In this document: in pieces, positions 48,569-58,266 of the stretch
Numbering within the stretch: the stretch's first letter is position 1
How the letters are laid out: every line of letters starts with the position of its first letter
NCBI RefSeq assembly: GCF_026262505.1
Contig: NC_067203.1
Coordinates: forward strand, 26,269,411 to 26,333,410
Direction of reading: 5' to 3'
From: Trichomonas vaginalis G3
Taxonomy: Eukaryota > Parabasalia > Trichomonadida > Trichomonadidae
DNA length: 64,000 bases
The notes under the pieces: generated by a model
The model's database searches: none
What the model saw: only the letters and a program-made list of their open reading frames with translations
What the model was told of the DNA's origin: nothing
Position numbers and translations under genes: made by a program

Positions 48569-49730
48569 AGATTTCAAAAATTTATTTCAATTTTAAATTA
48601 ATTTATGGTTTTCATCAAAATTGTTTTTTATTAAAAAGCATGTTTCACAATTTTTACGGTTTCTTTCAAAAGTTATAAAAAGAGAGTCAATAAGAAATTT
48701 CAACGCTTCAAGAAGGAATCAAAGAAATTGACGAAGTTCCAGAATTTTATTCAACAATTCTTAATCAATTAACAAAAACTATACCGAAACTTATCTTACC
48801 ATCCAAATCAAATCACATTACATACGGAATAAACATTTAATCTTTTACCATTAAAATTATATTTATACGTTATTTAATTTTTTTACGTCTAAGTTGAATA
48901 GGATAATAGCCGAAGATATAAAGTAACTATAGTTTACAAGCTAAGGAACAAATCAGCATTGAAACTAAAAAATAACGTATTTGAATAATTTCGTAAAAAA
49001 TTAGAATTACTCGATATTAAGCATATTGCTTTTCTATCATATATGCTTATATTCTACAATAGTGTTACCAAACATCGGGCAACATCATACGTATAATACA
49101 ACTTTTTCGTACTTCTTTATCGAATTTAAATAGAACTAAGTTTTTATTTTAAATAAAAGAGAAATAATTCTAATTTATAATCTCATTATTAATTTATTCT
49201 CATTTTAATATTTCATCGATTTTTTATTATCGATATTCAATACAAATGAATTCATATTATAATAGTATCTAGTATAACTAGGTATTCTATCACAGTATTT
49301 CTTCAATTTATTATAATATTTCAGCATTTTTTAGTTTCAATGCTGATTTGTTCCTTAGCTTGTAAACTATAGTTACTTTATATCTTCGGCTATTATCCTA
49401 TTCAACTTAGACGTAAAAAAATTAAATAACGTATAAATATAATTTTAATGGTAAAAGATTAAATGTTTATTCCGTATGTAATGTGATTTGATTTGGATGG
49501 TAAGATAAGTTTCGGTATAGTTTTTGTTAATTGATTAAGAATTGTTGAATAAAATTCTGGAACTTCGTCAATTTCTTTGATTCCTTCTTGAAGCGTTGAA
49601 ATTTCTTATTGACTCTCTTTTTATAACTTTTGAAAGAAACCGTAAAAATTGTGAAACATGCTTTTTAATAAAAAACAATTTTGATGAAAACCATAAATTA
49701 ATTTAAAATTGAAATAAATTTTTGAAATCT

Positions 49731-50596
49731 ATGATATTGAATAAAAAAATTTATAGTGTAGATATTGATATAGATATAGATGTTAATTTTAATATGATAT
49801 TTGATAAATTTTTTTATCAAAACATACTGATAATAGGTTGACATGTAATATGATATTTTGCCTTGTAAATATATTTGGTCGGCAAAATAACCTAATTACT
49901 CTTATTTTGAGTTCACTTCCACCATTTCGTCTTATGATACAACAAATTGATTTATCTTATAGAGAAGTACGCAGATACTTCAAAGAAAATCATTTCACCA
50001 AGACGCGATTAGAGCATGCCGGGCCAGAAACAGCAGTAAGATATTGGGCGCTTTCACCCAATCTTATCTGGCACGCAGATGTTCATTATTTTAGGGGTGT
50101 TCGTGGCCAGTATATTTATGGCATAATCGACGATTTTAGCCGCAAAGTCCTAGCGTGTATACAAATACCAGATATGCTGGCAGCGACGACAGCGAACGTT
50201 GCGGCTTCCGCCTTCATTGAATTTGGCGCCCCTTATTGTTTCTGGACCGACAACGGTTCAGAAAATAGGGGCGCCTTTCAAGATCTACTTGATCTTTGGG
50301 GCGTCCAATGGCGGCATACAGACTCTCATTCTCCCTACCAAAATGGGAAGATTGAGAGATTCTGGCCGACATTGGAGCGCTGCCAAAGCATTCAGGCTAT
50401 TCCTGCCTTTATTTGGGAGTACAATAATAACACACCGCATGAAGATCTCCCAATTAATCCATTAACTGGAACAAATTACACGCCAAATCAAATGTATCAG
50501 CTGAAACCGAAATACACAAATGCAGATACAGAAAGGTTGTGGCAAATATGGGATACAGATACAGGCATGACCGCTGTTGACACATTCACAGCGTAA
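49731..50596 (+). pseudogene. rve-type DDE integrase, copy F, N-terminal frameshift
   Basis: Carries the same T8 to T7 deletion as copy D (near 49808). The frame is open again from ATG 49850 through the complete catalytic core to the stop. Confidence 0.8.
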
Positions 50597-51004
50597 TAAT
50601 AAACATAATTTTTTAATTTCATTTTTAACAAGTTTTTTTAAATGTATGTAATGAATAATTCATTAGAATATGATAATGCACATTGTAACAGAATAGAACA
50701 ATCACCAAATTTTTTTTTTGAAATTAAAAAAAAAAGTAAAAAGTATAAAGTAATCTAACCAAAAAAGATATTTAAAAGAATTTTGGAAAAAACAGAATAA
50801 GGATAATGATATTATTTTAGATACACAATCGATGTACTGAAGAATAATCCGGTAAAATGATGATATAAAATTAGATTAGTTTACAAGTAGCTAAAAAATA
50901 AAACTATAATATAAAATAAATGAAGTTTAATGAAACAATAAAGGTTAAATAAATAATAAAGATTTTTATTTTATATCAGTATTGAGAAGAAGTAACAGCT
51001 GACA

Positions 51005-52345
51005 CTTGGTAGACAACTTCTTTATGTCTAGAAAATTCTATCTTGCCTTTTATTTTTTCTCGCTGTGAAACGTATTCGGTCATTTTTTTAAAAATTAATT
51101 TTTTGTTAGAGATAAGAGCTAAAACTCGGTAAACAACTTCTTTATGTCTAGAAAATTCTATCTTGCCTTTTATTTTTTTCTCGCTGTGAAACGTATTCGG
51201 TCATTTTTTTAAAAATTAATTTTTTGTTAGAGATAAGAGCTAAAACTCGGTAAACAACTTCTTTATGTCTAGAAAATTCTATCTTGCCTTTTATTTTTTT
51301 CTCGCTGTGAAACGTATTCGGTCATTTTTTTAAAAATTAATTTTTTGTTAGAGATAAGAGCTAAAACTCGGTAAACAACTTCTTTATGTCTAGAAAATTC
51401 TATCTTGCCTTTTATTTTTTTCTCGCTGTGAAACGTATTCGGTCATTTTTTTAAAAATTAATTTTTTGTTAGAGATAAGAGCTAAAACTCGGTAAACAAC
51501 TTCTTTATGTCTAGAAAATTCTATCTTGCCTTTTATTTTTTTCTCGCTGTGAAACGTATTCGGTCATTTTTTTAAAAATTAATTTTTTGTTAGAGATAAG
51601 AGCTAAAACTCGGTAAACAACTTCTTTATGTCTAGAAAATTCTATCTTGCCTTTTATTTTTTTCTCGCTGTGAAACGTATTCGGTCATTTTTTTAAAAAT
51701 TAATTTTTTGTTAGAGATAAGAGCTAAAACTCGGTAAACAACTTCTTTATGTCTAGAAAATTCTATCTTGCCTTTTTTTTTTTCTCGCTGTGAAAAACGT
51801 ATTCGGTCATTTTTTTAAAAATTAATTTTTTGTTAGAGATAAGAGCTAAAACTCGGTAAACAACTTCTTTATGTCTAGAAAATTCTATCTTGCCTTTTAT
51901 TTTTTTCTCGCTGTGAAACGTATTCGGTCATTTTTTTAAAAATTAATTTTTTGTTAGAGATAAGAGCTAAAACTCGGTAAACAACTTCTTTATGTCTAGA
52001 AAATTCTATCTTGCCTTTTATTTTTTTCTCGCTGTGAAACGTATTCGGTCATTTTTTTAAAAATTAATTTTTTGTTAGAGATAAGAGCTAAAACTCGGTA
52101 AACAACTTCTTTATGTCTAGAAAATTCTATCTTGCCTTTTATTTTTTTCTCGCTGTGAAACGTATTCGGTCATTTTTTTAAAAATTAATTTTTTGTTAGA
52201 GATAAGAGCTAAAACTCGGTAAACAACTTCTTTATGTCTAGAAAATTCTATCTTGCCTTTTATTTTTTTCTCGCTGTGAAACGTATTCGGTCATTTTTTT
52301 AAAAATTAATTTTTTGTTAGAGATAAGAGCTAAAACTTTGCAGAC
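51005..52345. repeat. ~121-bp VNTR, P3 right arm (11 copies)
   Basis: Eleven copies; the seventh has a local change (TTTTTTTTTTCTCGC and GAAAAACG). Confidence 0.9.
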
Positions 52346-53340
52346 AACTCCCCCATGTCTAGCAAATTTAACATTCGTCTCCCATTTTTATATATTTGGT
52401 TTAGAATGTTCGAAAATGCGTAATATGGTCATTAATATTAATTAAAAAGAACCTTGAATTAATTCAATCTGATCTCACAAAATATTTTAAATTACAAACT
52501 TTGTAGTTTGAATAGATAATTAGTATTAAACTCAAATAACTAGTTTATTTTTGAATAAAAATTATTTGAATTCATTCAATTTTGTGAATTTCCCTTCAAA
52601 AATCAAGTTTAAATATCTTATTTGCCATATAATTATAAATACAATGAAACATATTCGAAATTGAAAAGAATGACTTTTTCTGTTCTTTCAATCATTCAAT
52701 TTGAATTTTGCAATATTGGATTTCTCATTAAATAGCTATTAAAAACAACAAGCAATTTAACTTACATTCAAATTTATTTGTGTTATATTCAATCTTCTCA
52801 AAACTTATAATTTTCGGCTATAGCATGAGTATATGCTATATAATATAATAAACCTATAATAGTATCATTCTTTCAATTATTTGAAGAGAAAACCGAAAAA
52901 ATCTATTTTCGGTCTATAACAAGGTTTATCCTTCGCTTTTAAGATCATTGAATTTGATTTTTACATAAAATAGTTATATATTAGAAAATAATATGAGTTT
53001 ATGTGATATTATTTTTCAGAAGATTTTGTGTTCTTATTCAAAATTTTATTTTTTTTATTCAAAAGAATCCTTACAAAATATACATTTACTTTAATTAATA
53101 TTTAAAAACGTGCTCTATCAAAAGTTCCAAAAATTCAATATTTTAGCTTTTCTGAGGTGTCACTTTTGATGAATTTCTGTTTACAACAGTTCATTCAGAT
53201 TTTTTTCGTGAACCGAAATGACACGATGACGAAACCACTATACTTAGATTTGGTGACTACCTTATATAAAAACGATATGTGGTGTTTGGCCGGACGATAA
53301 CCTCAAAAGATATGAATTGTGCACAGGTTCGATTGTTCCG

Positions 53341-54111
53341 TACCGAAATGCATCACTAGAAAAGTGACAAAAAGTGACACTTACTCTTATTTTGTGCGGC
53401 AATTTTTCTAAGTTATTTTGTTAAGCTAAATATGTTATATATCAAATCAGCTTTATAAATATTATAGAAAAGTTTATTTTTATTTTTATTTTTAATTATT
53501 ATTATTATTATTTTTTAAATTAAAAGAAAACATTAGAATTATATGGATATATTTAAATTAATTATAAAAATAAAATTGAATATATTGAAGTTTGAGTTTA
53601 TAGGTATACAAATTTTAGAGGCATTTTGGCTGAGAACTATGGTCTGCGAGGTACATAGATAGAATCAGTACCTCGCAGACTATAGTTCTCTATATGGCGC
53701 CGAAAATTTTTGGTGAAATGTCGTCGCATTTCACCAAAAATTTTTCGGCGCCATAGGAAGAATTGGAGGGTGTGAGATACTATTACATGCTATAGTACTC
53801 ACACCCTCCAATTCTTAGCCAAAACGGCTAAAAATTGCTCACAATTTCAACAATTGTGAGCAATTTTCAGCCATTTTGGCTGAGAACTATGGTCTGCGAG
53901 GTACATGGATAGAATCAGTACCTCGCAGACTATAGTTCTCTATATGGCGCCCAAAAAAAAATTTATGATTGTTTTTTATCAAATCTTATCCATATTATTC
54001 TATTAATGTTAATTATATTTTATCAATTATATTTTTTTAAATAATAAACACAAAATCCACTAATTTAAAATTGGCGCCAAATGTCACTTTTGCTAGTGAT
54101 GCATTTCGGTA
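53341..54111. mobile_element. TA-flanked MITE carrying a stem-loop array (S3)
   Basis: Third copy of the element at 30792-31561; the hairpin array occupies 53621-53952. Confidence 0.7.
53621..53952. repeat. stem-loop array, five hairpins (S3-1)
   Basis: Third copy of H1-H2-H3-H4-H1 and half H2. Confidence 0.85.
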
Positions 54112-54219
54112 TGATATAGTGACAACTTTACGTGTCAGATTTTATGAAAATAAGGTATTTATCACAAATATATAATCAATATAATTATATTATAGAAGGC
54201 TATTTAATAAATCTATATT

Positions 54220-54528
54220 AAAAAAAAAAAAAAAAAAAAGGTAGTGGGGCTTCCAGGCACTTCGTGCCTTCTAGCCCTGAAGATGTTTAGTATAAATGAA
54301 GTTCTTATATACGGGTCTTCCAGGAGCTTTTCACAAATTATATATGTTTTCATGTTTTGTCAAGACTTCTTCGTAAAATCAGACAAAAATAATGTTTAGG
54401 GTAGAAGGTTAGATATAACCTCTTTTCTAACCTCTTTTCTACCCTCTTGAATTTTCAAGACTTCTTCGTACATGTTTTGTCACTTTTCTGTCACTTTTCA
54501 GGGAAAAAACATTTTTATTAAATATAAA
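54220..54528. other. Maverick left end, non-coding
   Basis: A20 tract at 54220-54239, then GGTAGTGGGGCTTCCAGGC and a short hairpin (GGCACTTCGTGCC). After that come repeated words: CATGTTTTGTCA and AGACTTCTTCGTA twice each, and AACCTCTTTTCTA in tandem. Probably part of the terminal inverted repeat. Confidence 0.5.
54511..54528 (+). promoter_or_regulatory. Maverick-type promoter motif before methylase
   Basis: ATTTTTATTAAATATAAA directly before ATG 54529. The same TTTTTA(T/C) core occurs before 55487, 55868, 59660, 59835 and 60433. Confidence 0.5.
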
Positions 54529-55347
54529 ATGAATTTTACAAAACCACCGTTACCCTTCTTTGGAAATAAGAGTAGATGTAAAGATATTCTATTGAGAGAA
54601 CTTAAGAAACTACCGAATGGTCTAACATTTGTAGACTTGTTCGGTGGAAGTTTCTATATATCTCATTTGTGCCATACAATATTTCCTGACTCAAAGATTA
54701 TATGCAATGACTTCGACAACTATATGGACCGTCTCAAACATATTCCAGACACAAACAATATATTGAAAGCGTTAAAAGAAAAGATACCTATAGGTAAGAT
54801 GGAACGTATACCATTAGATAAGAAAAATATTGTGAGAGAGGTTTTGAAAAAAGCAGAATATATAGACTGGGATAGTATATCTGCTAGACTATTATATAGT
54901 GGTGCTATAAGAGTTCATGACATTGAAACACTTATGTCAAAAGTTTTATATCTTAACTATACAAATGTTTTCAAAGAGGACATAGAAAAATATATTGAGG
55001 GTATAGAGTTTGTGAGATGTCATTGGACAGAGTTGTATGAAAAATATAAAGACAAGGAAAATGTTTTCTTTATAGTGGACCCACCGTTCTATAACACATG
55101 GGATTTTCAATACCAAGTAGACTGGACTTTGAGAGACTCTTTAGAAACTTTAGACGTTTTACATAACCATCCATGCTTTTACTTTACATCCGATAAAAGT
55201 GGTTTGGAAAGTGTCATGAGATGGTTAGAGGACATACATGACTATGAGTTTAGATACGATAAGATAGAATATGAGAGAGGTCCTATAAACTGGAGAAAGT
55301 GTCATAACAAAGAAATTTTACTAGTAAGTAAATGTGGTTTGAAATAG
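54529..55347 (+). CDS. D12-class DNA adenine N6-methyltransferase (Dam-like)
   Basis: 272 codons. Motifs in order: PFFGNKS at 9-15 (the FxGxK SAM-binding segment), FVDLFGGS at 34-41 (DxFxGxG), NDFDN near 60, and IVDPPFY at 182-188 (the DPPY catalytic motif, with F in place of Y). It would methylate adenine N6 in DNA; the target sequence cannot be read from the protein. ATG 54529 is preferred to the in-frame ATG 54472 because the element's promoter motif lies between them. It is the first gene of the element and overlaps the next small gene by 16 bases. Family assignment rests on the two diagnostic motifs and length. Confidence 0.85.
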   Translation: MNFTKPPLPFFGNKSRCKDILLRELKKLPNGLTFVDLFGGSFYISHLCHTIFPDSKIICNDFDNYMDRLKHIPDTNNILKALKEKIPIGKMERIPLDKKNIVREVLKKAEYIDWDSISARLLYSGAIRVHDIETLMSKVLYLNYTNVFKEDIEKYIEGIEFVRCHWTELYEKYKDKENVFFIVDPPFYNTWDFQYQVDWTLRDSLETLDVLHNHPCFYFTSDKSGLESVMRWLEDIHDYEFRYDKIEYERGPINWRKCHNKEILLVSKCGLK

Positions 55348-55463
55348 GACTACTTGTTTTAGGTTTTTTCCATTGTGTCATTTACTTATTTGACGTGGCA
55401 GAAAGATATAGAGAATATGAAGATGAACCAATGCCTGCAAATGTTCAGTATATGTACTCGTAA
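55332..55463 (+). CDS. 43-residue single-pass membrane protein
   Basis: Small frame overlapping the 3' end of the methylase: MWFEIGLLVLGFFHCVIYLF is a membrane segment, followed by a charged tail (DVAERYREYEDEP...). It stops 23 bp before the next gene. No homology recognised. Tight packing and a clean membrane-plus-tail pattern support it, but it is short. Confidence 0.45.
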   Translation: MWFEIGLLVLGFFHCVIYLFDVAERYREYEDEPMPANVQYMYS

Positions 55464-55486
55464 GAGATATTTTTATCTAATATTAA

Positions 55487-55849
55487 ATGGACGCACAGAA
55501 CTTAGCGAATGCACAGCAACCTGGACAACCAAACCCAGAGAATATTCCAAATGAAGTTAGAATACAAACTGCAATGGCAAACTATGGTCAAGTGCCAACA
55601 GATGTACAAATGCAAACTGCCATGTCAAATGACGCTGCGTTAGGTTTGCCACCATGGTATGCAAATATGAGATGGAAAGAGTTTTATACAAACCCTGAAG
55701 TGGGATATAAACAACTTTATGCAGATGACGCGAACACAGGAGTTGACCCAGAATATGTTTTCTACCAGAGGAGAAACAGAATGTATGAGCTCCAGTTAAA
55801 GAATGCTATGGAACTCAACAGGAAACGTAAGAGACTAGGCGGACATTAG
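55487..55849 (+). CDS. small Maverick protein, unknown function
   Basis: 120 codons. The N-terminal ~50 residues are rich in N, Q, P and A and contain an internal duplication (VRIQTAMANYG / VQMQTAMSND). The middle is aromatic (PPWYANMRWKEFY). The C-terminus is basic (RKRKRLGGH). It is preceded by ATTTTTATCTAATATTAA. It lies between the methylase/membrane gene and an amphipathic peptide gene. Possibly a virion or DNA-binding protein; not recognised. Confidence 0.65.
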   Translation: MDAQNLANAQQPGQPNPENIPNEVRIQTAMANYGQVPTDVQMQTAMSNDAALGLPPWYANMRWKEFYTNPEVGYKQLYADDANTGVDPEYVFYQRRNRMYELQLKNAMELNRKRKRLGGH

Positions 55850-55867
55850 ATTTTTACATATAGTAAA

Positions 55868-56110
55868 ATGGGTTTCTTTGGAAGAATAGGAAACTTCTTT
55901 CGAAATGTTGGAAGAGGTATATGGAATGGAATAAAATCTGTCGGAAAAGGAATTTGGAACGGAGTCAAAAATATTGGTAAAAGAGTAGGTCAGTTTGTTG
56001 GTATTATACCTAAAGACCCTGAACCAGAAGAACAAGCTCCTGTTATACAACAGCCTGAACCTGCACCACAGTCTAGTTGGCAACCAAATCCAACACCTCA
56101 ACCGTATTAA
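55868..56110 (+). CDS. small amphipathic, basic protein (MGFFG...)
   Basis: 80 codons. Residues 1-50 are a glycine-spaced amphipathic basic helix (GRIGNFFRNVGRGIWNGIKS...GIWNGVKNIGKR) with an internal repeat. Residues 50-80 are Pro/Gln-rich. Membrane-active minor virion proteins of adeno-like viruses have this build, but I see no sequence homology. It shares the MG-x-FG start with the protein at 59239. ATTTTTACATATAGTAAA precedes the ATG. Confidence 0.6.
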   Translation: MGFFGRIGNFFRNVGRGIWNGIKSVGKGIWNGVKNIGKRVGQFVGIIPKDPEPEEQAPVIQQPEPAPQSSWQPNPTPQPY

Positions 56111-56114
56111 AAAA

Positions 56115-56961
56115 TTATATTTTTATCGTTCGATAGTAGTTGTATATGAAACTAAGTTCTAAGTAAAACGCATGGTATAATGGAATTATTCTTTTTCTTC
56201 CATCTGTAGTAAACCATACTTGAAAGTCTGAAATACTTCCACTTGGTGGTTCGTATAACTTTGTAGGTTTTTCGTAAAAGTCATTTGCCAAGCATAAGAA
56301 AGAGTTTTGGGCGCCAGAAAATGAAGCATGAACAATAATAGCAGCTGGGTCGAAAACATCTTTAAATAAATATGGTTCATCTCTTGCATATCGACTGTAA
56401 ATATTTGCTAAAGGAAGTTCGACTTTCTGATTTAACATTCTTTGCAAATAATACCATGACATTGCAGTGAATTCTGTATATATTTGTTCGTCTTTCTTTG
56501 GATTGTCTTCGTAGATTTGAAATGACACTTGTGAATTTTGTTTGTCATATACAATTCTCACATAAAGTGTGCTCTCGGTATTTGCATATTCATCAGCATA
56601 TTTTGCATAACATGAATTTATTTTATCTTCTATTTTTTAACGCAGTCTGTAGAGAAGATGAAAGGTCAACTTGTATTAGCTCAATTTCTTCCCACATTTT
56701 TCGTTTCCCTTCAGATATATAATCTATATGAAACCTTACAATAAATGGAAAACTTTTATCTTCTACAGACACAAACTTCATTCTACGAAAGCCAATAGCT
56801 TTTGTGACAGATGGGTCTCTTAGCCATCTAAGTGGGTAGTCAAAACGATAGCCTTCATGCTTTACGGTCTCTGTCTCAAACTTTTGACCGACATTCGTAA
56901 AAAGTTCATCTAATGGTTTAGTTGTAGCAACTCTTGAATTTTCTTTTTCTATTGGAAGCAT
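56115..56961 (-). CDS. penton/minor capsid candidate, split by one frameshift
   Basis: Two adjoining minus-strand frames, 56961-56623 and then 56639-56115, fit one protein of ~280 residues. They join across an A6 run (TTAAAAAATAG), where a one-base shift restores reading through KIEDKINSCYAKYADEYANTE. The second half has no ATG near its start, which supports a single gene. The part around RFDYPLRWLRDPSVTKAIGF and the alternating beta-type hydrophobic pattern would suit a jelly-roll minor capsid (penton) protein of Polintons. That is an inference from size, position and pattern, not from a motif. It shares a bidirectional promoter with the fibre gene. Confidence 0.5.
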
Positions 56962-56979
56962 ATTTTATCTAGAATAAAA
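56962..56979. promoter_or_regulatory. 18-bp bidirectional promoter (capsid candidate / fibre)
   Basis: ATTTTATCTAGAATAAAA is nearly palindromic, so each gene sees TTTTAT(T)CTAGA before its ATG. Both start codons abut it. Confidence 0.6.
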
Positions 56980-58266
56980 ATGTCGAAAGAAACAGCGTCT
57001 ATGAGAGAAATACAACACAACCGACAACTCATTATGCAAGCTCTAAATAAGAACACAACAAACTTTTCAAACTATTCTAAGATATCTGAGTCATTGAAAG
57101 AAGGAAACTTAAAACTGACGATAAACCCAATGACAGACGAGTTTCTGTTTCAAGACAGTAAGAACCATACTGTTTGTATAAATCCAACAAAAAGAACTTT
57201 AAACGAGAAACCTATAGATGAACTTCTTTTGAAGGCAGATATTGACAACAAAGCTGACAAAGAGTATGTCATTGAAAAAGTTCAAGAAGAACATGACAGA
57301 GCAGATGCAACATATGCAACGAAAGAACATACTCATCCTGAACTAGCAGATAAAACATATGTTGACAATAAAATGTCAAGTGAAGTGACAAGAGCTGACA
57401 AAGAATATTCTAAAAAGACTCATACACATACCATTGCAAATATTACAAACTTACAAGAAACCTTAAACAGGAAAAGTGACGTTGGACATACACACGATTT
57501 CTTCGCAACTGTTGGTATAGAAAATATTGCAGGAACGGTTGAAGAACCTGATGGAACTGGTGGGGATGTATTAAATTGGAAACCTCCTAACTTTCCACAA
57601 GGTTTAACATCGGAGGATGACATAACAACGATGAAAGACATTAAATGTAGAAATGTCTATGTCATGGAGGATGAAAACAAAGTTAAATTCACTGCTCAAG
57701 ATTTATATGATAAAAAAGCTGACAAAACATATGTTAACGATGAGTTAGATAAAAAAGCTGACAAAACATATGTTAACGATGAGTTAGATAAAAAAGCTGA
57801 CAAAACAGAGCTTCAAACGTTAAAGACAGAAATACTTCAAACACTATATCCTATAGGCTCTATTTATACGTCAATGAACTCTACCAGACCAGAAGTAGTA
57901 CTTGGTTTTGGAACTTGGACTCAAATAGTCGACAGGTTTTTGTATTGTGCAAACTCTTCAAAGGAAACAGGTGGAAGTAAAACGATTTCAGGTGCAAATT
58001 TACCTGCGCACAGTCACTACATAAATTTAAGTACATCTGAAGCAGGTTTGCATAGTCATAGATTTTGGGATTGGTCAGGAATGACAAAAGGTAAAGGATA
58101 TGATGTTAAAGAGGACGTTAAGTTTGCTATAAATTGTTACTGGAGTAACACTGAGGTAGGAGGAAGCCATACACATCGCGTTTCAGGGTATACGCAAACA
58201 ACGGGACAGAGTAAAGACTACATGCCACCTTACATGACAGTTTACGCATGGTATAGAAATGCTTAG
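56980..58266 (+). CDS. phage-type fibre protein with collar-like, His-rich tip
   Basis: 428 codons. The N-terminal ~80 residues may anchor it. Residues ~80-290 are a rod of short repeats (KADKTYV/ELDKKADK, including a perfect 14-residue duplication at ~247-275). From ~290 a domain of the phage tail-collar/gp10-like type begins (YPIGSIYTSMNSTRPEVVLGFGTWTQI...), followed by ANLPAHSH. Six HxH motifs lie at about 117, 148, 170, 344, 358 and 397. In the phage T4 long tail fibre tip such motifs bind iron in a trimer. Expected role: trimeric receptor-binding fibre of a virion. It ends 4 bases inside the convergent integrase gene. The frame is intact. Confidence 0.8.
   Translation: MSKETASMREIQHNRQLIMQALNKNTTNFSNYSKISESLKEGNLKLTINPMTDEFLFQDSKNHTVCINPTKRTLNEKPIDELLLKADIDNKADKEYVIEKVQEEHDRADATYATKEHTHPELADKTYVDNKMSSEVTRADKEYSKKTHTHTIANITNLQETLNRKSDVGHTHDFFATVGIENIAGTVEEPDGTGGDVLNWKPPNFPQGLTSEDDITTMKDIKCRNVYVMEDENKVKFTAQDLYDKKADKTYVNDELDKKADKTYVNDELDKKADKTELQTLKTEILQTLYPIGSIYTSMNSTRPEVVLGFGTWTQIVDRFLYCANSSKETGGSKTISGANLPAHSHYINLSTSEAGLHSHRFWDWSGMTKGKGYDVKEDVKFAINCYWSNTEVGGSHTHRVSGYTQTTGQSKDYMPPYMTVYAWYRNA

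Larger units (their letters stand above)
46225..52920. mobile_element. giant palindromic paired-integrase element, copy P3
   Basis: Third copy, same order as P1 and P2. The first ~650 bp of the left arm differ from P1/P2 by many single-base losses (for example GTTATAGACGAAAATAG). The right end reads CGGTCTATAAC as in the others. Confidence 0.85.
52921..54219. other. spacer S3, truncated by the Maverick
   Basis: Matches the first ~1.3 kb of S1 and S2 and stops in CTATATT at the A20 tract that begins the next element. No genes. Confidence 0.85.

Noticed and set aside
24256-52345. CRISPR-like array
   Set aside because: The repeats are contiguous ~121-bp tandem units without unique spacers, in a eukaryotic mobile element with no cas genes.
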